64,000 nt of DNA from Colwellia sp. 20A7 (GTDB lineage Bacteria; Pseudomonadota; Gammaproteobacteria; Enterobacterales; Alteromonadaceae): the NCBI RefSeq assembly GCF_009832865.1, contig NZ_CP047130.1, positions 4,030,001 through 4,094,000 on the forward strand, given 5' to 3'. Both the position numbers and the translations under genes were made by a program. Positions 19,684 to 29,752 of the stretch are shown piece by piece. Positions within the stretch are counted from its first letter, which is position 1. Every line of letters begins with the position of its first letter. The notes beneath the pieces are model-generated. The model was given only the letters and a program-made list of their open reading frames with translations, did not search any database and was not told the DNA's origin.

Positions 19684-21417
19684 ATGAAAAAAAATATATA
19701 TATCAATGAAAGTAATGAAGAGTATGACGCCTTAGTCATTGGCTCTGGTGTTTCAGGTGGTTGGGCGGCAAAAGAGCTTTGTGAGCGAGGATTAAAAACC
19801 TTAATGATAGAGCGTGGCCGTATTGTTGAACATAGAAAAGATTATACTAGTGAAAACAAAGGCCCTTGGGAGTTTGCTAATCGTACTAAGGTCGACAATT
19901 TATTAGTTGAGCAGCAATATAACGTGCAAAAAAAATGCTATGCTTTTAACGATGCAACAAAACATTTTTTTGGTAATGACCAAGAACTACCTTACTCAAC
20001 AGAGGCTGGTACAGGTTTTAGTTGGATCAGAGCCAACCAATTAGGCGGAAAGTCGCTATTATGGCATCGCCAATCTTATCGCTTTAGTGACCATGACTTT
20101 AATGCCAATAAAGCCGACGGTTATGGTAATGATTGGCCACTACGCTATAAAGATTTAGCTCCATGGTATAGCCATGTAGAGCAGCATGCTGGTATCAGCG
20201 GTAATTATGATAATTTATCTCAGTTACCCAACAGTGAGTTTTTACCCCCTTTTGAATGGATGAAACCAGAATTCGATTTAAAAAACAAATTCGCTAAGCT
20301 GTACCCTAACAGGCCTATGATAATGGGTAGAGCTGCCCATTTAACCAAACCATCAAAACTACATGTATCTCAAGGTCGTGTGCAATGCCAAGCTAGAAAT
20401 GAATGCCAAAAAGGTTGTTCATTTGGTGCCTACTTTTCAACACAAAGCTCTACATTGCCTGCAGCTGCAAAAACCAATAATTTACACATTGCAGCCAATA
20501 GTGTTGTTCAAAGTTTGATATACGATGAAAAAACTAATCGAGTAAAAGGCGTTAGGGTTATCGACAATGACAACTTAACCACGCGTGAGTACTTTGCCAA
20601 AGTAATCTTTTTGTGTGCATCAACACTTGGCTCAACGCAAATTATGCTTAACTCTATATCGAAAAAATTCCCACGTGGTATTGCTAATAGCTCCGGGGTA
20701 TTGGGCCACTACTTGATGGACCATGTTTACAATGCTGGTGCAACGGGGCAAATAGAAGGCTATGAAGATGAGTATTATTCTGGCCGTCGCCCAACAGCAC
20801 CTTACATACCCAACTTTCAATTTAAGCCCTCACTATATAAGAAAGACTATAAACGCGGCTATGCCTTGTCGGGCGGCGCAAGCCGAAGTGATTGGCGCAG
20901 CGCTCGCCATCAATCAGGCATTGGCGCTGACTTTAAACAACAATTAACACAAACAGGGAGCTGGCAGTTTGGTTTACATGCCCAAGGTGAAATGCTACCT
21001 CGTTATGAAAACCAAGTGTCACTACACCCAAGTAAAAAAGACAAATGGGGCATGCCACAACTGCATATTAATTGTCAGTGGTCTGATAATGAAAAATTGA
21101 TGATGGACGATGCTGCGCAAACAGCACAAGAAATGCTAATAAAAGGAGGCGTAAAAAATGTTACTCGTTATACCTCTTATGATAAAAACGCTCCTGGCTT
21201 AGCCATTCATGAAGTGGGAACTGCCAGAATGGGGCTTAACCCAACAGAATCTGTTTTAAATACTTATAACCAAACACATGATATTCCGAACTTATTTGTT
21301 ACTGATGGTGCCAGTTTTTGTTCATCTGGGGTTGCTAATCCGTCATTAACATTTATGGCATTAACCGTTCGTGCTGTCGATTACGCAGTAAAAGAAATGA
21401 ACAACAAACGTATTTGA
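19684..21417 (+). CDS. GMC-family FAD dehydrogenase, probable glycoside 3-dehydrogenase catalytic subunit
   Basis: 577 residues. N-terminal FAD site ALVIGSGVSGGWAAKELCERG; NQLGGKSLLWHRQSYRF covers the flavin-binding loop. Cysteines in CQARNECQKGCSFGAY could hold a small metal or cluster site as in related dehydrogenases. The C-terminus has AIHEVGTARMG and SGVANPSLTFMAL, which place the catalytic His and Asn. No signal peptide of its own, fitting co-export with the Tat-borne small subunit. Together they resemble glucoside/sugar 3-dehydrogenases; substrate identity is inferred. No cytochrome c acceptor gene is in the operon. Confidence 0.87.
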   Translation: MKKNIYINESNEEYDALVIGSGVSGGWAAKELCERGLKTLMIERGRIVEHRKDYTSENKGPWEFANRTKVDNLLVEQQYNVQKKCYAFNDATKHFFGNDQELPYSTEAGTGFSWIRANQLGGKSLLWHRQSYRFSDHDFNANKADGYGNDWPLRYKDLAPWYSHVEQHAGISGNYDNLSQLPNSEFLPPFEWMKPEFDLKNKFAKLYPNRPMIMGRAAHLTKPSKLHVSQGRVQCQARNECQKGCSFGAYFSTQSSTLPAAAKTNNLHIAANSVVQSLIYDEKTNRVKGVRVIDNDNLTTREYFAKVIFLCASTLGSTQIMLNSISKKFPRGIANSSGVLGHYLMDHVYNAGATGQIEGYEDEYYSGRRPTAPYIPNFQFKPSLYKKDYKRGYALSGGASRSDWRSARHQSGIGADFKQQLTQTGSWQFGLHAQGEMLPRYENQVSLHPSKKDKWGMPQLHINCQWSDNEKLMMDDAAQTAQEMLIKGGVKNVTRYTSYDKNAPGLAIHEVGTARMGLNPTESVLNTYNQTHDIPNLFVTDGASFCSSGVANPSLTFMALTVRAVDYAVKEMNNKRI

Positions 21418-21485
21418 TAACACTGTTTTATAACCAACAACCAAACAAGTAACCAAACAAAAAATACTGAGAGAGTAAAAACCAT

Positions 21486-22352
21486 ATGAAATTTATAAGC
21501 GCTATTGTAATGAGTTTACTGATACTATCGGCCAGTGGCTGCGCTCAGAAACCTCAACAAGAAGAAGTTATATCGCCTGTTTTACCTAAGATAAGCGTGC
21601 AGCTATGGTCGGTAAAAGATGAACTTAAAAATGACTTTACAGGAACCATTGAACACATAGTGAAACTAGGCTTTCAAGGAGTAGAGTTTGCCGGTGATTT
21701 TGGCCCCTTTAAAGATGATCCAAAAGGATTAAAAGTTTACTTGTCATCTATGGGCATACAAGGAAGTGGTGCACACATGGACTTTGAACAGCTTAATGAT
21801 GAAAACTTCAACAAAACCACTGAATTTTATAAAACCGCAGGCATAGAGTTTTTAATCATACCTTGGGACGAGCGAGCATGGCATCCAGAGGGCATCAAAG
21901 CGGTTGTTGCTCAATTAAACCTTTTAGCAAAAAAACTTGCTCCACTGGGGATGAAAGTAGGTTTTCATAACCATGAAAAAGAGTTTAATGAGTACAACAA
22001 TTCAACCTACTGGGATTATTTAGCGACAAATACCTCACCAGAGGTTATTTTACAACAAGATGTTGGTTGGACTACTTATGCAGGAAAAGACCCAATTGAG
22101 TATGTTAAACGCTACCCTGAGCGCACATTAACCACGCATTACAAAGTACGTTTACCTGAAGGTACCGTAGGTAAATTACCTATTATTGGTCAAGATACCA
22201 TTGACTGGATTAACCTAACTAAAGCAAATATGTCTGTTGGTGGTACTTTATGGATAGTGGTAGAACAAGAAGAATACCCTAACGGTTTAACTCCACTACA
22301 AGCAGTCGAGCAATCTAAAAAAGGTTTAGATAGAATATTACAACAACTCTAG
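21486..22352 (+). CDS. Lipoprotein sugar isomerase/epimerase-like TIM barrel
   Basis: 288 residues. Lipoprotein signal MKFISAIVMSLLILSASGC with Cys19 as the lipidated residue and Ala at +2, so probably outer-membrane anchored and periplasmic. The mature part is a xylose-isomerase-like barrel: ISVQLWSVKDEL, GFQGVEFAGDFG, FHNHEKEFNEY, LQQDVGWTTYAGKDP. Exported members of this group are found beside GMC dehydrogenases and probably act on 3-keto-glycosides in the periplasm. Last gene of the operon, 68 bases after the GMC gene, and ended by a strong terminator. Confidence 0.87.
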   Translation: MKFISAIVMSLLILSASGCAQKPQQEEVISPVLPKISVQLWSVKDELKNDFTGTIEHIVKLGFQGVEFAGDFGPFKDDPKGLKVYLSSMGIQGSGAHMDFEQLNDENFNKTTEFYKTAGIEFLIIPWDERAWHPEGIKAVVAQLNLLAKKLAPLGMKVGFHNHEKEFNEYNNSTYWDYLATNTSPEVILQQDVGWTTYAGKDPIEYVKRYPERTLTTHYKVRLPEGTVGKLPIIGQDTIDWINLTKANMSVGGTLWIVVEQEEYPNGLTPLQAVEQSKKGLDRILQQL

Positions 22353-22402
22353 TTTTTAGCTTGCTAAAAATACTTTTGTATTGTTAATTCTATAAGCACA
22401 AT

Positions 22403-22453
22403 AAAAAAGGGCTGGTCGCTACAGATAAACACTGTGGTGACCAGCCCTTTTTC
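22403..22453. terminator. Bidirectional terminator between sugar operon and purD
   Basis: AAAAAGGGCTGGTC paired with GACCAGCCCTTTTT around an internally structured loop (ACAG/CTGT), with A- and T-runs on both sides. Confidence 0.9.
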
Positions 22454-22485
22454 AATCAAACGTTTGCTAGTAACAAAGCATCCGT

Positions 22486-23778
22486 TTAACCATTTTGCTC
22501 ACGTGCAATTGCGCGGTAAGCGATATCTGTTCTAAACTCTACACCTTGCCATGAAATCTGATGTAGTAACTCATACGCTAATTGTTGAGCTTCAGTAACG
22601 GTATTCCCTAAAGCAGTAGCACAGAGTACACGACCGCCATTAGTTGTTACTTCACCTTTATCATTTAACTTAGTACCAGCATGAAATGTTTTTGCAGAGG
22701 CATTCGTATTGATTTCAAGACCTGAAATTACATCACCTTTAGGATAACTTGCAGGATAACCACTTGCAGCAAGCACAACACCAACTGCAGCGCGACTATC
22801 AAAAGCAATGGTTGCTTTATCTAATTCACCACGTGTAGCAGCTAAACAAAGTTCAACAATATCTGACTGTAAACGCATCATAATTGGTTGTGTTTCTGGA
22901 TCACCAAAACGACAATTATATTCAATAACGTTAGGAGTACCATCTTCTGCAATCATTAAGCCAGCATATAAGAAACCACTGTAAGGTGCGCCTTCATTCG
23001 CCATACCTTCAACAGTAGGCATAATAACTTCAGCCATGATGCGGTTATGAATTTCAGGCGTTACTACTGGTGCAGGAGAATAAGCGCCCATACCACCAGT
23101 ATTTGGACCTAAATCACCATTTAATGCACGTTTATGATCTTGACTTGTTGCCATTGGTAAAACATTTTTACCATCAACCATAACAATGAAGCTTGCTTCT
23201 TCGCCTTCAAGAAACTCTTCGATAACCACACGGTGCCCAGCATCGCCAAATGCGTTACCTGCCAACATATCTTCAATGGCATCTTCTGCTTCTTTTAGTG
23301 TAAGCGCAACAATAACGCCCTTACCTGCCGCTAAGCCATCGGCTTTAACCACAATAGGTGCGCCTTGCTCACGCACATACGCAAGCGCAGGCTCAACTTC
23401 AGTAAAGTTAGCATAACTGCCAGAAGGAATGTTATTACGCGCTAAAAAGTCTTTAGTGAATGATTTTGAACCTTCAAGTTGTGCCGCTTTCGCGCTTGGA
23501 CCAAATATAGCTAAACCTTGTGCTTGAAATGCATCAACAACACCATCAACTAACGGTTGCTCTGGACCAACAATAGTTAATGCCACACCTTCACTTTGTG
23601 CAAAAGCAACCAAAGCGGCGTTATCACTAACATCAAGATCAACATTTTCTAATTTGTCTTCAGTTGCAGTACCAGCATTTCCTGGAGCAACAAATACTTT
23701 AGTAACTTGATTAGATTGTGCCGCTTTCCATGCCAATGCATGCTCACGACCACCTGATCCTATAACTAAAACTTTCAT
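22486..23778 (-). CDS. purD: Phosphoribosylamine-glycine ligase
   Basis: 430 residues. ATP-grasp enzyme joining glycine to phosphoribosylamine in step two of purine synthesis. MKVLVIGSGGREHALAWK opens the N domain, VVKADGLAAGKGV is the nucleotide loop, and YNCRFGDPETQPIMMRL carries the metal and nucleotide ligands. Same strand as purH upstream, as in the purHD operon of relatives, but here a different gene lies between them. Confidence 0.97.
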   Translation of the reverse strand: MKVLVIGSGGREHALAWKAAQSNQVTKVFVAPGNAGTATEDKLENVDLDVSDNAALVAFAQSEGVALTIVGPEQPLVDGVVDAFQAQGLAIFGPSAKAAQLEGSKSFTKDFLARNNIPSGSYANFTEVEPALAYVREQGAPIVVKADGLAAGKGVIVALTLKEAEDAIEDMLAGNAFGDAGHRVVIEEFLEGEEASFIVMVDGKNVLPMATSQDHKRALNGDLGPNTGGMGAYSPAPVVTPEIHNRIMAEVIMPTVEGMANEGAPYSGFLYAGLMIAEDGTPNVIEYNCRFGDPETQPIMMRLQSDIVELCLAATRGELDKATIAFDSRAAVGVVLAASGYPASYPKGDVISGLEINTNASAKTFHAGTKLNDKGEVTTNGGRVLCATALGNTVTEAQQLAYELLHQISWQGVEFRTDIAYRAIAREQNG

Positions 23779-23829
23779 GTGTTTTTCCTATTCTTTATTT
23801 TGCTTTTTAAAGTCGCTAACATAGTAATA

Positions 23830-24672
23830 TTAAGGTTTAACAAACTTTAAGGTCATACGATCGCTTTCGCCAATCGCCAAATATTTCTCTTTATCAGTTT
23901 CGCCTAAACGTAATGACGGTGGTAAAGTCCACACACCTTTTGGATGCTGAGCCATATCCTTCGGGTTAGCATTTATTTCACTTGCGCCAGCAAAACGAAA
24001 ACCTGCTGCTTTAGCTTGCTTAATAGTAGTTGCTTCTGAAACATAACCCGCTGCTTTTTCAGGGGCAACACCTGCTGGTAAACGATGCTCAACAACACCA
24101 AGTACACCACCAGACTTAAGTGCCTTGTAAGCGTCTTTAAACACTTGCTCTACACCTTCAGCTTTCCAGTTATGTAAGTTACGAAAAGTTAACACAATAT
24201 CAGCAGTGCCTTCTGGGGCTATTTCACTTGCTTTACGAGGAACAAAATCCGTTAATACTACTTCACTATAAATATCATTTGAGGCAATTTTTTTCTCTAA
24301 TGCTTTACGTGACTTAGAATAATAATTATCTTCGCCTGTATCAGGATAATGAGCACCATAATATTTACCCGACTCTTTTAGAGCTGGCGCTAAAATTTCA
24401 GTGTACCAACCACCACCTGGAGTAAGTTCGACCACTGTCATTTCTGGTGCAAAACCAAAAAACTTCAATGTTTCGATTGGATGACGATATTCATCACGCG
24501 CTTTATTACTAGCTGAACGATGCTCACCTGACACAGCTTGCTCAAGTGCAGAGCTGTTATGATCATGATTGGCATGGGCATAAAGATTTGAACTAGCGAG
24601 TGCGCTTAAGCCTAATGTTGCAGTGATTACTGTTGAACAAAGTAAAGATTTAAAGCTTTTTAAATGAGTCAT
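23830..24672 (-). CDS. Exported class I methyltransferase-like protein
   Basis: 280 residues. A Sec signal peptide (FKSLLCSTVITATLGLSALA, cleavage near SNLYAHA) precedes a Rossmann-type methyltransferase domain with a modified motif I (VVELTPGGGWYTEIL), DIVLTFRNLHNW and GGVLGVVEHRLP. The SAM-binding acidic loop is partly altered and SAM is not thought to be available in the periplasm, so its chemistry is unclear. A His/Asp-rich stretch HANHDHNSS follows the signal. It lies between purH and purD in the same direction; the function is unknown, and similar proteins are simply called methyltransferases. Confidence 0.8.
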   Translation of the reverse strand: MTHLKSFKSLLCSTVITATLGLSALASSNLYAHANHDHNSSALEQAVSGEHRSASNKARDEYRHPIETLKFFGFAPEMTVVELTPGGGWYTEILAPALKESGKYYGAHYPDTGEDNYYSKSRKALEKKIASNDIYSEVVLTDFVPRKASEIAPEGTADIVLTFRNLHNWKAEGVEQVFKDAYKALKSGGVLGVVEHRLPAGVAPEKAAGYVSEATTIKQAKAAGFRFAGASEINANPKDMAQHPKGVWTLPPSLRLGETDKEKYLAIGESDRMTLKFVKP

Positions 24673-24820
24673 AATATTTCCATTAACTGTTTTAAGTTAC
24701 TAAAAGAACACTAGTTATAGCAGATTTTAAATAAACAAGCAGCGGTGATTATATTTATAGCAATTTTCATTGTAAGTAAATAAATCAACACTGCTTAATT
24801 TTTTGGAACTAATATCTATC

Positions 24821-26437
24821 TTAGTGGCGGAAGTGACGCATGCCAGTAAACACCATAGCAATATTATGTTCATCTGCTGCGGCAATAACTTCGTCATCAC
24901 GCATAGAGCCACCTGGCTGAATTACGGCTGTAATACCAGCTTCTGCTGCAGCATCTAAACCATCACGGAATGGAAAGAATGCATCTGAAGCCATTACAGA
25001 GCCTTTAACTTCTAAGTTTTCATCAGCAGCTTTAATACCAGCAACTTTAGCTGAATAAACACGGCTCATTTGACCGGCACCAACACCAATAGTTTCACTA
25101 TTTTTAACGTAAACAATTGCGTTAGATTTTACAAATTTTGCTACTTTCCAACAAAATTGTAAATCACGCATCTCGTCTTCAGTAGGTTGACGTTTAGTCA
25201 CAACTTTAAGATCGTCTTTTGAAACACGACCTTGGTCGGTATCTTGCACTAATAAACCACCGTTAACGCGTTTGAAATCAAATCCAGTAGTTTTAGCACC
25301 CCATTGACCACAAGCTAATAAACGTAAGTTTGCTTTAGTCGCAACAACTTTAGCTGCTTCTTCAGATACACTTGGTGCAATAATTACTTCAACAAATTGA
25401 CGAGACACAATAGCTTCGGCTGTAGCTGCATCTAATTCACGGTTAAATGCAATGATGCCGCCAAATGCTGAGGTAGGGTCTGTTTTATAAGCGCCTTCAT
25501 AAGCCGCTAAAATATCATCACCAATGGCTACACCACATGGATTAGCATGTTTCACGATTACACAAGCTGGCTCTTCGAATTCTTTAACACATTCTAAGGC
25601 CGCATCAGTATCAGCGATGTTGTTGTATGATAATGCTTTACCTTGAAGTTGAACCGCAGTAGAAACTGACGCTTCTTCTGGGTTAGCTTCTTTATAAAAA
25701 GCAGCATCTTGATGTGAGTTTTCTCCGTAACGTAAATCTTGAGTTTTAATAAATTGGCTATTAAAAGTACGTGGAAATTTCACTTTTTCGTTAGGTAAAG
25801 TATTGTCTGAAGAACCTTCTGACTTAGCTTCACCGTACGCTGGTAACATTTTACCAAAGTAATTCGCAATCATGCCATCATAACTAGCTGTGTGCTCGTA
25901 TGCTGCAATCGCTAGATCAAAACGTGTTTTATAGGTCAATGAATCATTGTTACTGTCTAATTCAGCTAATACACGATCATAATCACTGGCATTAACAACA
26001 ATCGTGACATCTTTATGGTTTTTTGCCGCTGCACGAACCATTGTTGGGCCACCGATATCAATGTTTTCAATTGCATTTTCTAAAGAACAATTTTCATCAC
26101 TAACAGCATTAGCAAAAGGATATAAATTAACAACTACCATATCAATAGCATTAATATTATTCTCAGCCATTACCGCTTCATCCATGCCACGACGCGCTAA
26201 AATACCGCCATGCACTTTAGGATGTAATGTTTTCACACGACCATCCATAATTTCAGGGTGACCCGTGTAATCAGAAACTTCTGTCACTGGAATGCCATTG
26301 TCAGCTAATAATTTTGCTGTACCGCCAGTAGAAAGAAGATCAACACCCTTCTCACTTAGACGCCGTGCAAATTCAACAATACCTGATTTATCTGAAACAC
26401 TTAATAATGCGCGCTTAATTGGACGAGGAGTATCCAT
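24821..26437 (-). CDS. purH: Bifunctional AICAR transformylase/IMP cyclohydrolase
   Basis: 538 residues; the last two steps of IMP synthesis. The N-terminal MGS-like cyclohydrolase domain contains [16 protein letters not shown] and [14 protein letters not shown]. The C-terminal transformylase has [27 protein letters not shown] (catalytic Lys-His) and [20 protein letters not shown]. Length and ends match E. coli. An AAGG ribosome binding site is about 11 bases upstream. No PurR box is obvious. Confidence 0.97.
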   Translation of the reverse strand: MDTPRPIKRALLSVSDKSGIVEFARRLSEKGVDLLSTGGTAKLLADNGIPVTEVSDYTGHPEIMDGRVKTLHPKVHGGILARRGMDEAVMAENNINAIDMVVVNLYPFANAVSDENCSLENAIENIDIGGPTMVRAAAKNHKDVTIVVNASDYDRVLAELDSNNDSLTYKTRFDLAIAAYEHTASYDGMIANYFGKMLPAYGEAKSEGSSDNTLPNEKVKFPRTFNSQFIKTQDLRYGENSHQDAAFYKEANPEEASVSTAVQLQGKALSYNNIADTDAALECVKEFEEPACVIVKHANPCGVAIGDDILAAYEGAYKTDPTSAFGGIIAFNRELDAATAEAIVSRQFVEVIIAPSVSEEAAKVVATKANLRLLACGQWGAKTTGFDFKRVNGGLLVQDTDQGRVSKDDLKVVTKRQPTEDEMRDLQFCWKVAKFVKSNAIVYVKNSETIGVGAGQMSRVYSAKVAGIKAADENLEVKGSVMASDAFFPFRDGLDAAAEAGITAVIQPGGSMRDDEVIAAADEHNIAMVFTGMRHFRH

Positions 26438-26528
26438 CGATGTATTTACCTTTTTAGTTGTAATTTACTGCTAGTTTATTACTAACTTGTCAAATCACAT
26501 GAAAATTTAAATGAGTTTAAAAACAATA

Positions 26529-26548
26529 AAAGCACCCGAAGGTGCTTT
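26529..26548 (-). terminator. Terminator of the dusB-fis operon
   Basis: Minus strand AAAGCACC-TTCG-GGTGCTTT followed by a TTTTATTGTTT tract, 16 bases beyond the fis stop. Confidence 0.88.
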
Positions 26549-26564
26549 CAATAAAAATATCGGT

Positions 26565-26852
26565 CTAGTTCATTCCGTATTTTTTTAATTTTTTACGTAA
26601 AGTACCACGATTGATACCCAGTAAATTTGCAGCTCTTGTTTGATTACCGCGTGTATACATCATTACTTCTTCTAGCATTGGTGCTTCAATCTCACTAAGT
26701 ACAAGGTCGTACATATCGTCAACATCATTACCATTTAATTGCTTTAGGTAGTTATTGATCGCTATTTTAGCTTGCGTACGTAAAGGAGACGTTTTAGTTT
26801 GCGTTTGAATATCACCAGTGATAAACGGAGAAGAAATATTTTGTTCGAACAT
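26565..26852 (-). CDS. fis: DNA-binding protein Fis
   Basis: 95 residues with the ATG at 26852 ([10 protein letters not shown], as in E. coli MFEQ). A TTG three codons upstream would add MYI but lacks homologous support. Nucleoid protein that bends DNA and activates rRNA and growth-phase genes. The helix-turn-helix [20 protein letters not shown] and the final KYGMN are essentially identical to the enteric protein; the N-terminal arm differs. Second gene after dusB, the conserved gammaproteobacterial pair. Confidence 0.97.
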   Translation of the reverse strand: MFEQNISSPFITGDIQTQTKTSPLRTQAKIAINNYLKQLNGNDVDDMYDLVLSEIEAPMLEEVMMYTRGNQTRAANLLGINRGTLRKKLKKYGMN

Positions 26853-26895
26853 AATGTACAACTCTTTCTATTAATAAAAATTAACGACCCACTGT

Positions 26896-27918
26896 TCATC
26901 GCTGAACAAGTTGATCAAAACAAAGGTTTAACGTTTCAAGTTGTTCACTTGTAGACGATAAACCATTAAAAGTAGATCTAAAAATTTTGCCTTGATCTCC
27001 TGCAAATTTTGCAGAAAAATCATCACCCAATGCATCACCCAATAAGGCAAATGAATGGATATACCAAGACACGTGCTTACGCGCGATTCTCACGCCCATA
27101 AAGTCACCGTAAAACTGATGTAACTCTTTAACATGTTCAAGTAGTATTGAACTCACCTCATTTACTGAAGGTGCAGCCATCTGAGTTCCAGTTTTCAAAA
27201 AATGATTAATTTCTCGAAAAATCCAAGGTCTCCCTTGGGCACCTCGACCGATCATAATAGCATCGGCTCCAGTATAGCTTAATACATGCTCAGCTTTTTC
27301 TACCGAGGTTATATCGCCGTTAGCTACAACAGGAATTGAAACAGCTTGTTTAATTGCTTTTATGGTGTCGTATTCCGCATAACCTTTATAAAAGTCATTG
27401 CGAGTTCGACCATGCACTGCAAGCGAAGCAATACCATTATCTTCAGCAATTTTAGCTATTTCAATGCCATTACGACTGTTTTCACACCAGCCAGTGCGAA
27501 TTTTTAACGTAACCGGAATATTTACCGAATTCACCACAGACTTAACAATTTGTTCGACCTGTGCTGGCTCTCTTAACAAAGCAGAACCCGCTAATTTTTT
27601 GTTTACCTTTTTTGCTGGGCATCCCATATTAATGTCAATGATCTGAGCACCATTTTCAGCATTAATCTGAGCAGCAAAGGCTAATTCATCAGGACAGCTA
27701 CCGGCAATTTGTACACTACGAATGCCAGCCTCTTTACTATGAATCATTCTTAGTTTAGATTTCTCGGTATTCCATACCTTAGGATTCGACGATATCATTT
27801 CTGATACGGCCAAACCTGCGCCTAATCGACAACACAATTCTCGAAAAGGTTGGTCCGTAATACCTGCCATAGGCGCAAGAAAAACATTACTGTCAAATTG
27901 ATACGAGCCGATTTTCAA
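26896..27918 (-). CDS. dusB: tRNA-dihydrouridine synthase B
   Basis: 340 residues. FMN-dependent reduction of a uridine in the tRNA D-loop. TIM barrel starting [12 protein letters not shown]; the catalytic cysteine is in [14 protein letters not shown] phosphate contacts are at VANGDIT and [18 protein letters not shown]-terminal helical tRNA-binding domain with [14 protein letters not shown]. The conserved N-terminus MKIGSYQF begins at a TTG codon; no in-frame ATG is nearby. In an operon with fis. Confidence 0.95.
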   Translation of the reverse strand: MKIGSYQFDSNVFLAPMAGITDQPFRELCCRLGAGLAVSEMISSNPKVWNTEKSKLRMIHSKEAGIRSVQIAGSCPDELAFAAQINAENGAQIIDINMGCPAKKVNKKLAGSALLREPAQVEQIVKSVVNSVNIPVTLKIRTGWCENSRNGIEIAKIAEDNGIASLAVHGRTRNDFYKGYAEYDTIKAIKQAVSIPVVANGDITSVEKAEHVLSYTGADAIMIGRGAQGRPWIFREINHFLKTGTQMAAPSVNEVSSILLEHVKELHQFYGDFMGVRIARKHVSWYIHSFALLGDALGDDFSAKFAGDQGKIFRSTFNGLSSTSEQLETLNLCFDQLVQR

Positions 27919-28206
27919 ACCATTACCACGCTGACTATTTTTTAAGCACCATTACAAAAGGGCGCTAAGTTTACGTGTTTTTTATTGAATTGAAAAGCAT
28001 ATAATTTGAACAAAATTAGCTTTTATTTGCCTTTTTAATATTGACTTTTGCCAAACTATTAAAGTGAGCACTTCCTGTACAATTCCCGGTACAATGTACT
28101 AACAGGTTTCGCGTTAAAAATCACCTGTGCATCTTGCTATTTTTAAAAAAACACGGTTAATTTTGTAAATAAAAATAAATAACATCTATAGACAGGAAAA
28201 TAAAAA

Positions 28207-28755
28207 ATGCAAAGTTTTACGACTGAACGTTTATTAATACGACCGTTAGCAGAAAGCGATAAGGCGTTTTACATTAGTCTTTATAGTGATCCGAGAATAA
28301 TGCGACATATTGGCACACCATTAACTAGCATTGAAGCTGAAAAAAACTTTGAAAGGACGATAGAAGAAACTAAAAAAAATAAGCCTAAAGTTATGACATG
28401 GACGATTGTTTGTTTAAAAAAAAATGAGCCACTTGGAATACAAGGGCTAACTAGAATAACATCTCAAGTTAATCCTCTGAACAATGCTGATATTGGTATA
28501 ATCTTAGCATTAAAAGCACATGGTAAGTGTTTTCCTGAAGAGGCAATGGGAGCATTGATTGAATATGCTTTTCAATACATATCGATTAAAACCATCCGTG
28601 CCTTTTATGCCACAAAAAATTTAGCGACTAAACGCTTTATTAAAAAGCTAGGTTTTAATTATGACATCACCCTGCAACCTGAAAATGGTCATAATGCTTA
28701 TCAATGTCTCAATAAAAATCAATGGGAAGAATCTTTTATTAAAAAGATATTATAA
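28207..28755 (+). CDS. GNAT family N-acetyltransferase (RimJ/RimL type)
   Basis: 182 residues, one GNAT fold: TERLLIRPLAESDKAFYISL (beta1-alpha1), then ADIGIILALKAHGKCFPEEAMGAL, where the usual acetyl-CoA loop Q-x-x-G-x-G/A is degenerate, and YATKNLATKRFIKKLGFNY. AGGA lies 10 bases before the ATG. Acceptor unknown. It precedes the borosin methyltransferase by 125 bases on the same strand, so it could be a tailoring enzyme of that pathway or an unrelated neighbour. A separate promoter between them cannot be excluded. Confidence 0.8.
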   Translation: MQSFTTERLLIRPLAESDKAFYISLYSDPRIMRHIGTPLTSIEAEKNFERTIEETKKNKPKVMTWTIVCLKKNEPLGIQGLTRITSQVNPLNNADIGIILALKAHGKCFPEEAMGALIEYAFQYISIKTIRAFYATKNLATKRFIKKLGFNYDITLQPENGHNAYQCLNKNQWEESFIKKIL

Positions 28756-28880
28756 AATTTATCTCAGGTAAAACTAGAATATTAATTGTGAAAATAAAGA
28801 TATCTGATACTTTAATAGCTATCACAATACAAATTATATTATTTTATTAAATACTACTATCAACAATAAAGGTAATTAAA

Positions 28881-29702
28881 ATGTCAGGCAGTTTAGTTTG
28901 TGTCGGCACGGGCATGATGTTAGGTGCACATATTACGCCAATAGCCCAAAGTCATATTGAGCAAGCTGATGTAGTTTTTTCTCTCATGTCTACAGGTATC
29001 ACTGAACGTTGGATTGAAGAAATGCATCATGATGTTCGAAGTCTTCAATATTGCTATAAGGAAGGCAAGAATCGCAATATTACCTACAATGAAATGGTTG
29101 AAGTTATATTAGCTGAAGTTAGGCTAGGTAAAAAAGTTGTTTGTTCTTTTTATGGACACCCTGGTGTATTTTCTTGTGTTGGTCATAGAGCGATTAAAAA
29201 AGCCATTAAAGAAAGTTACCCTGCACATATGGAAGCAGGAATATCAGCAGAAGATTGCCTGTATGCTGATTTAAATATTGACCCAGGAAAAACAGGTTGT
29301 ATTAACTTTGAAACGAGTCAATTTATGTTTTACAAGCGTAACATTGACCCTACAGCCCTCCTAGTACTCTGGCAAGTAGGACTTGCAGGTGATCAATCAC
29401 TGACAAAGTTTTCTACGGGTAAAGCATATAGACAAGTGCTAGTAAATTTATTATTAGAAACATACCCTATAGATCATCAGGTGATTCTATACCAAGCTAA
29501 AGTCTTACCAATAGATACTATGCGGGCTGAACGTATAGCATTAGTTGATTTAGTGGATGCCGAAATATTTATGCACACTACTTTAGTGATACTACCCAGT
29601 AAAAAATTACAGGCAAACCAACAAATATTAGACCAATTAGCCAAATTAGATAAACAAAAAAGACAAAGTAAGCATAGATCTAAGTTTAAACTAGTGGTAT
29701 AA
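28881..29702 (+). CDS. Borosin-type peptide backbone alpha-N-methyltransferase (SonM family)
   Basis: 273 residues. Tetrapyrrole-methylase fold that uses SAM to methylate backbone amides of a precursor peptide. LVCVGTGMMLGAHITP is the SAM-binding start; KNRNITYNEMVEVIL holds the conserved Arg (65) and Tyr (69) equivalent to the catalytic pair of fungal OphMA; FYGHPGVFSCVGHRAI and MEAGISAEDCLYADLNIDPG are family signatures. It resembles SonM of Shewanella through its length. Unlike the fungal enzymes it carries no core peptide at its C-terminus, which ends in a basic tail (KRQSKHRSKFKLVV). The substrate is likely the small protein encoded 50 bases downstream. Confidence 0.92.
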   Translation: MSGSLVCVGTGMMLGAHITPIAQSHIEQADVVFSLMSTGITERWIEEMHHDVRSLQYCYKEGKNRNITYNEMVEVILAEVRLGKKVVCSFYGHPGVFSCVGHRAIKKAIKESYPAHMEAGISAEDCLYADLNIDPGKTGCINFETSQFMFYKRNIDPTALLVLWQVGLAGDQSLTKFSTGKAYRQVLVNLLLETYPIDHQVILYQAKVLPIDTMRAERIALVDLVDAEIFMHTTLVILPSKKLQANQQILDQLAKLDKQKRQSKHRSKFKLVV

Positions 29703-29752
29703 ACTTATGCCAATCTAATCCTTGTGAATTTCAAAATAATAAAAAATGGAGA

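Noticed and set aside
24727..24912. Minus-strand small ORF after purH
   Set aside because: Out-of-frame reading over the purH end; no features of a gene.
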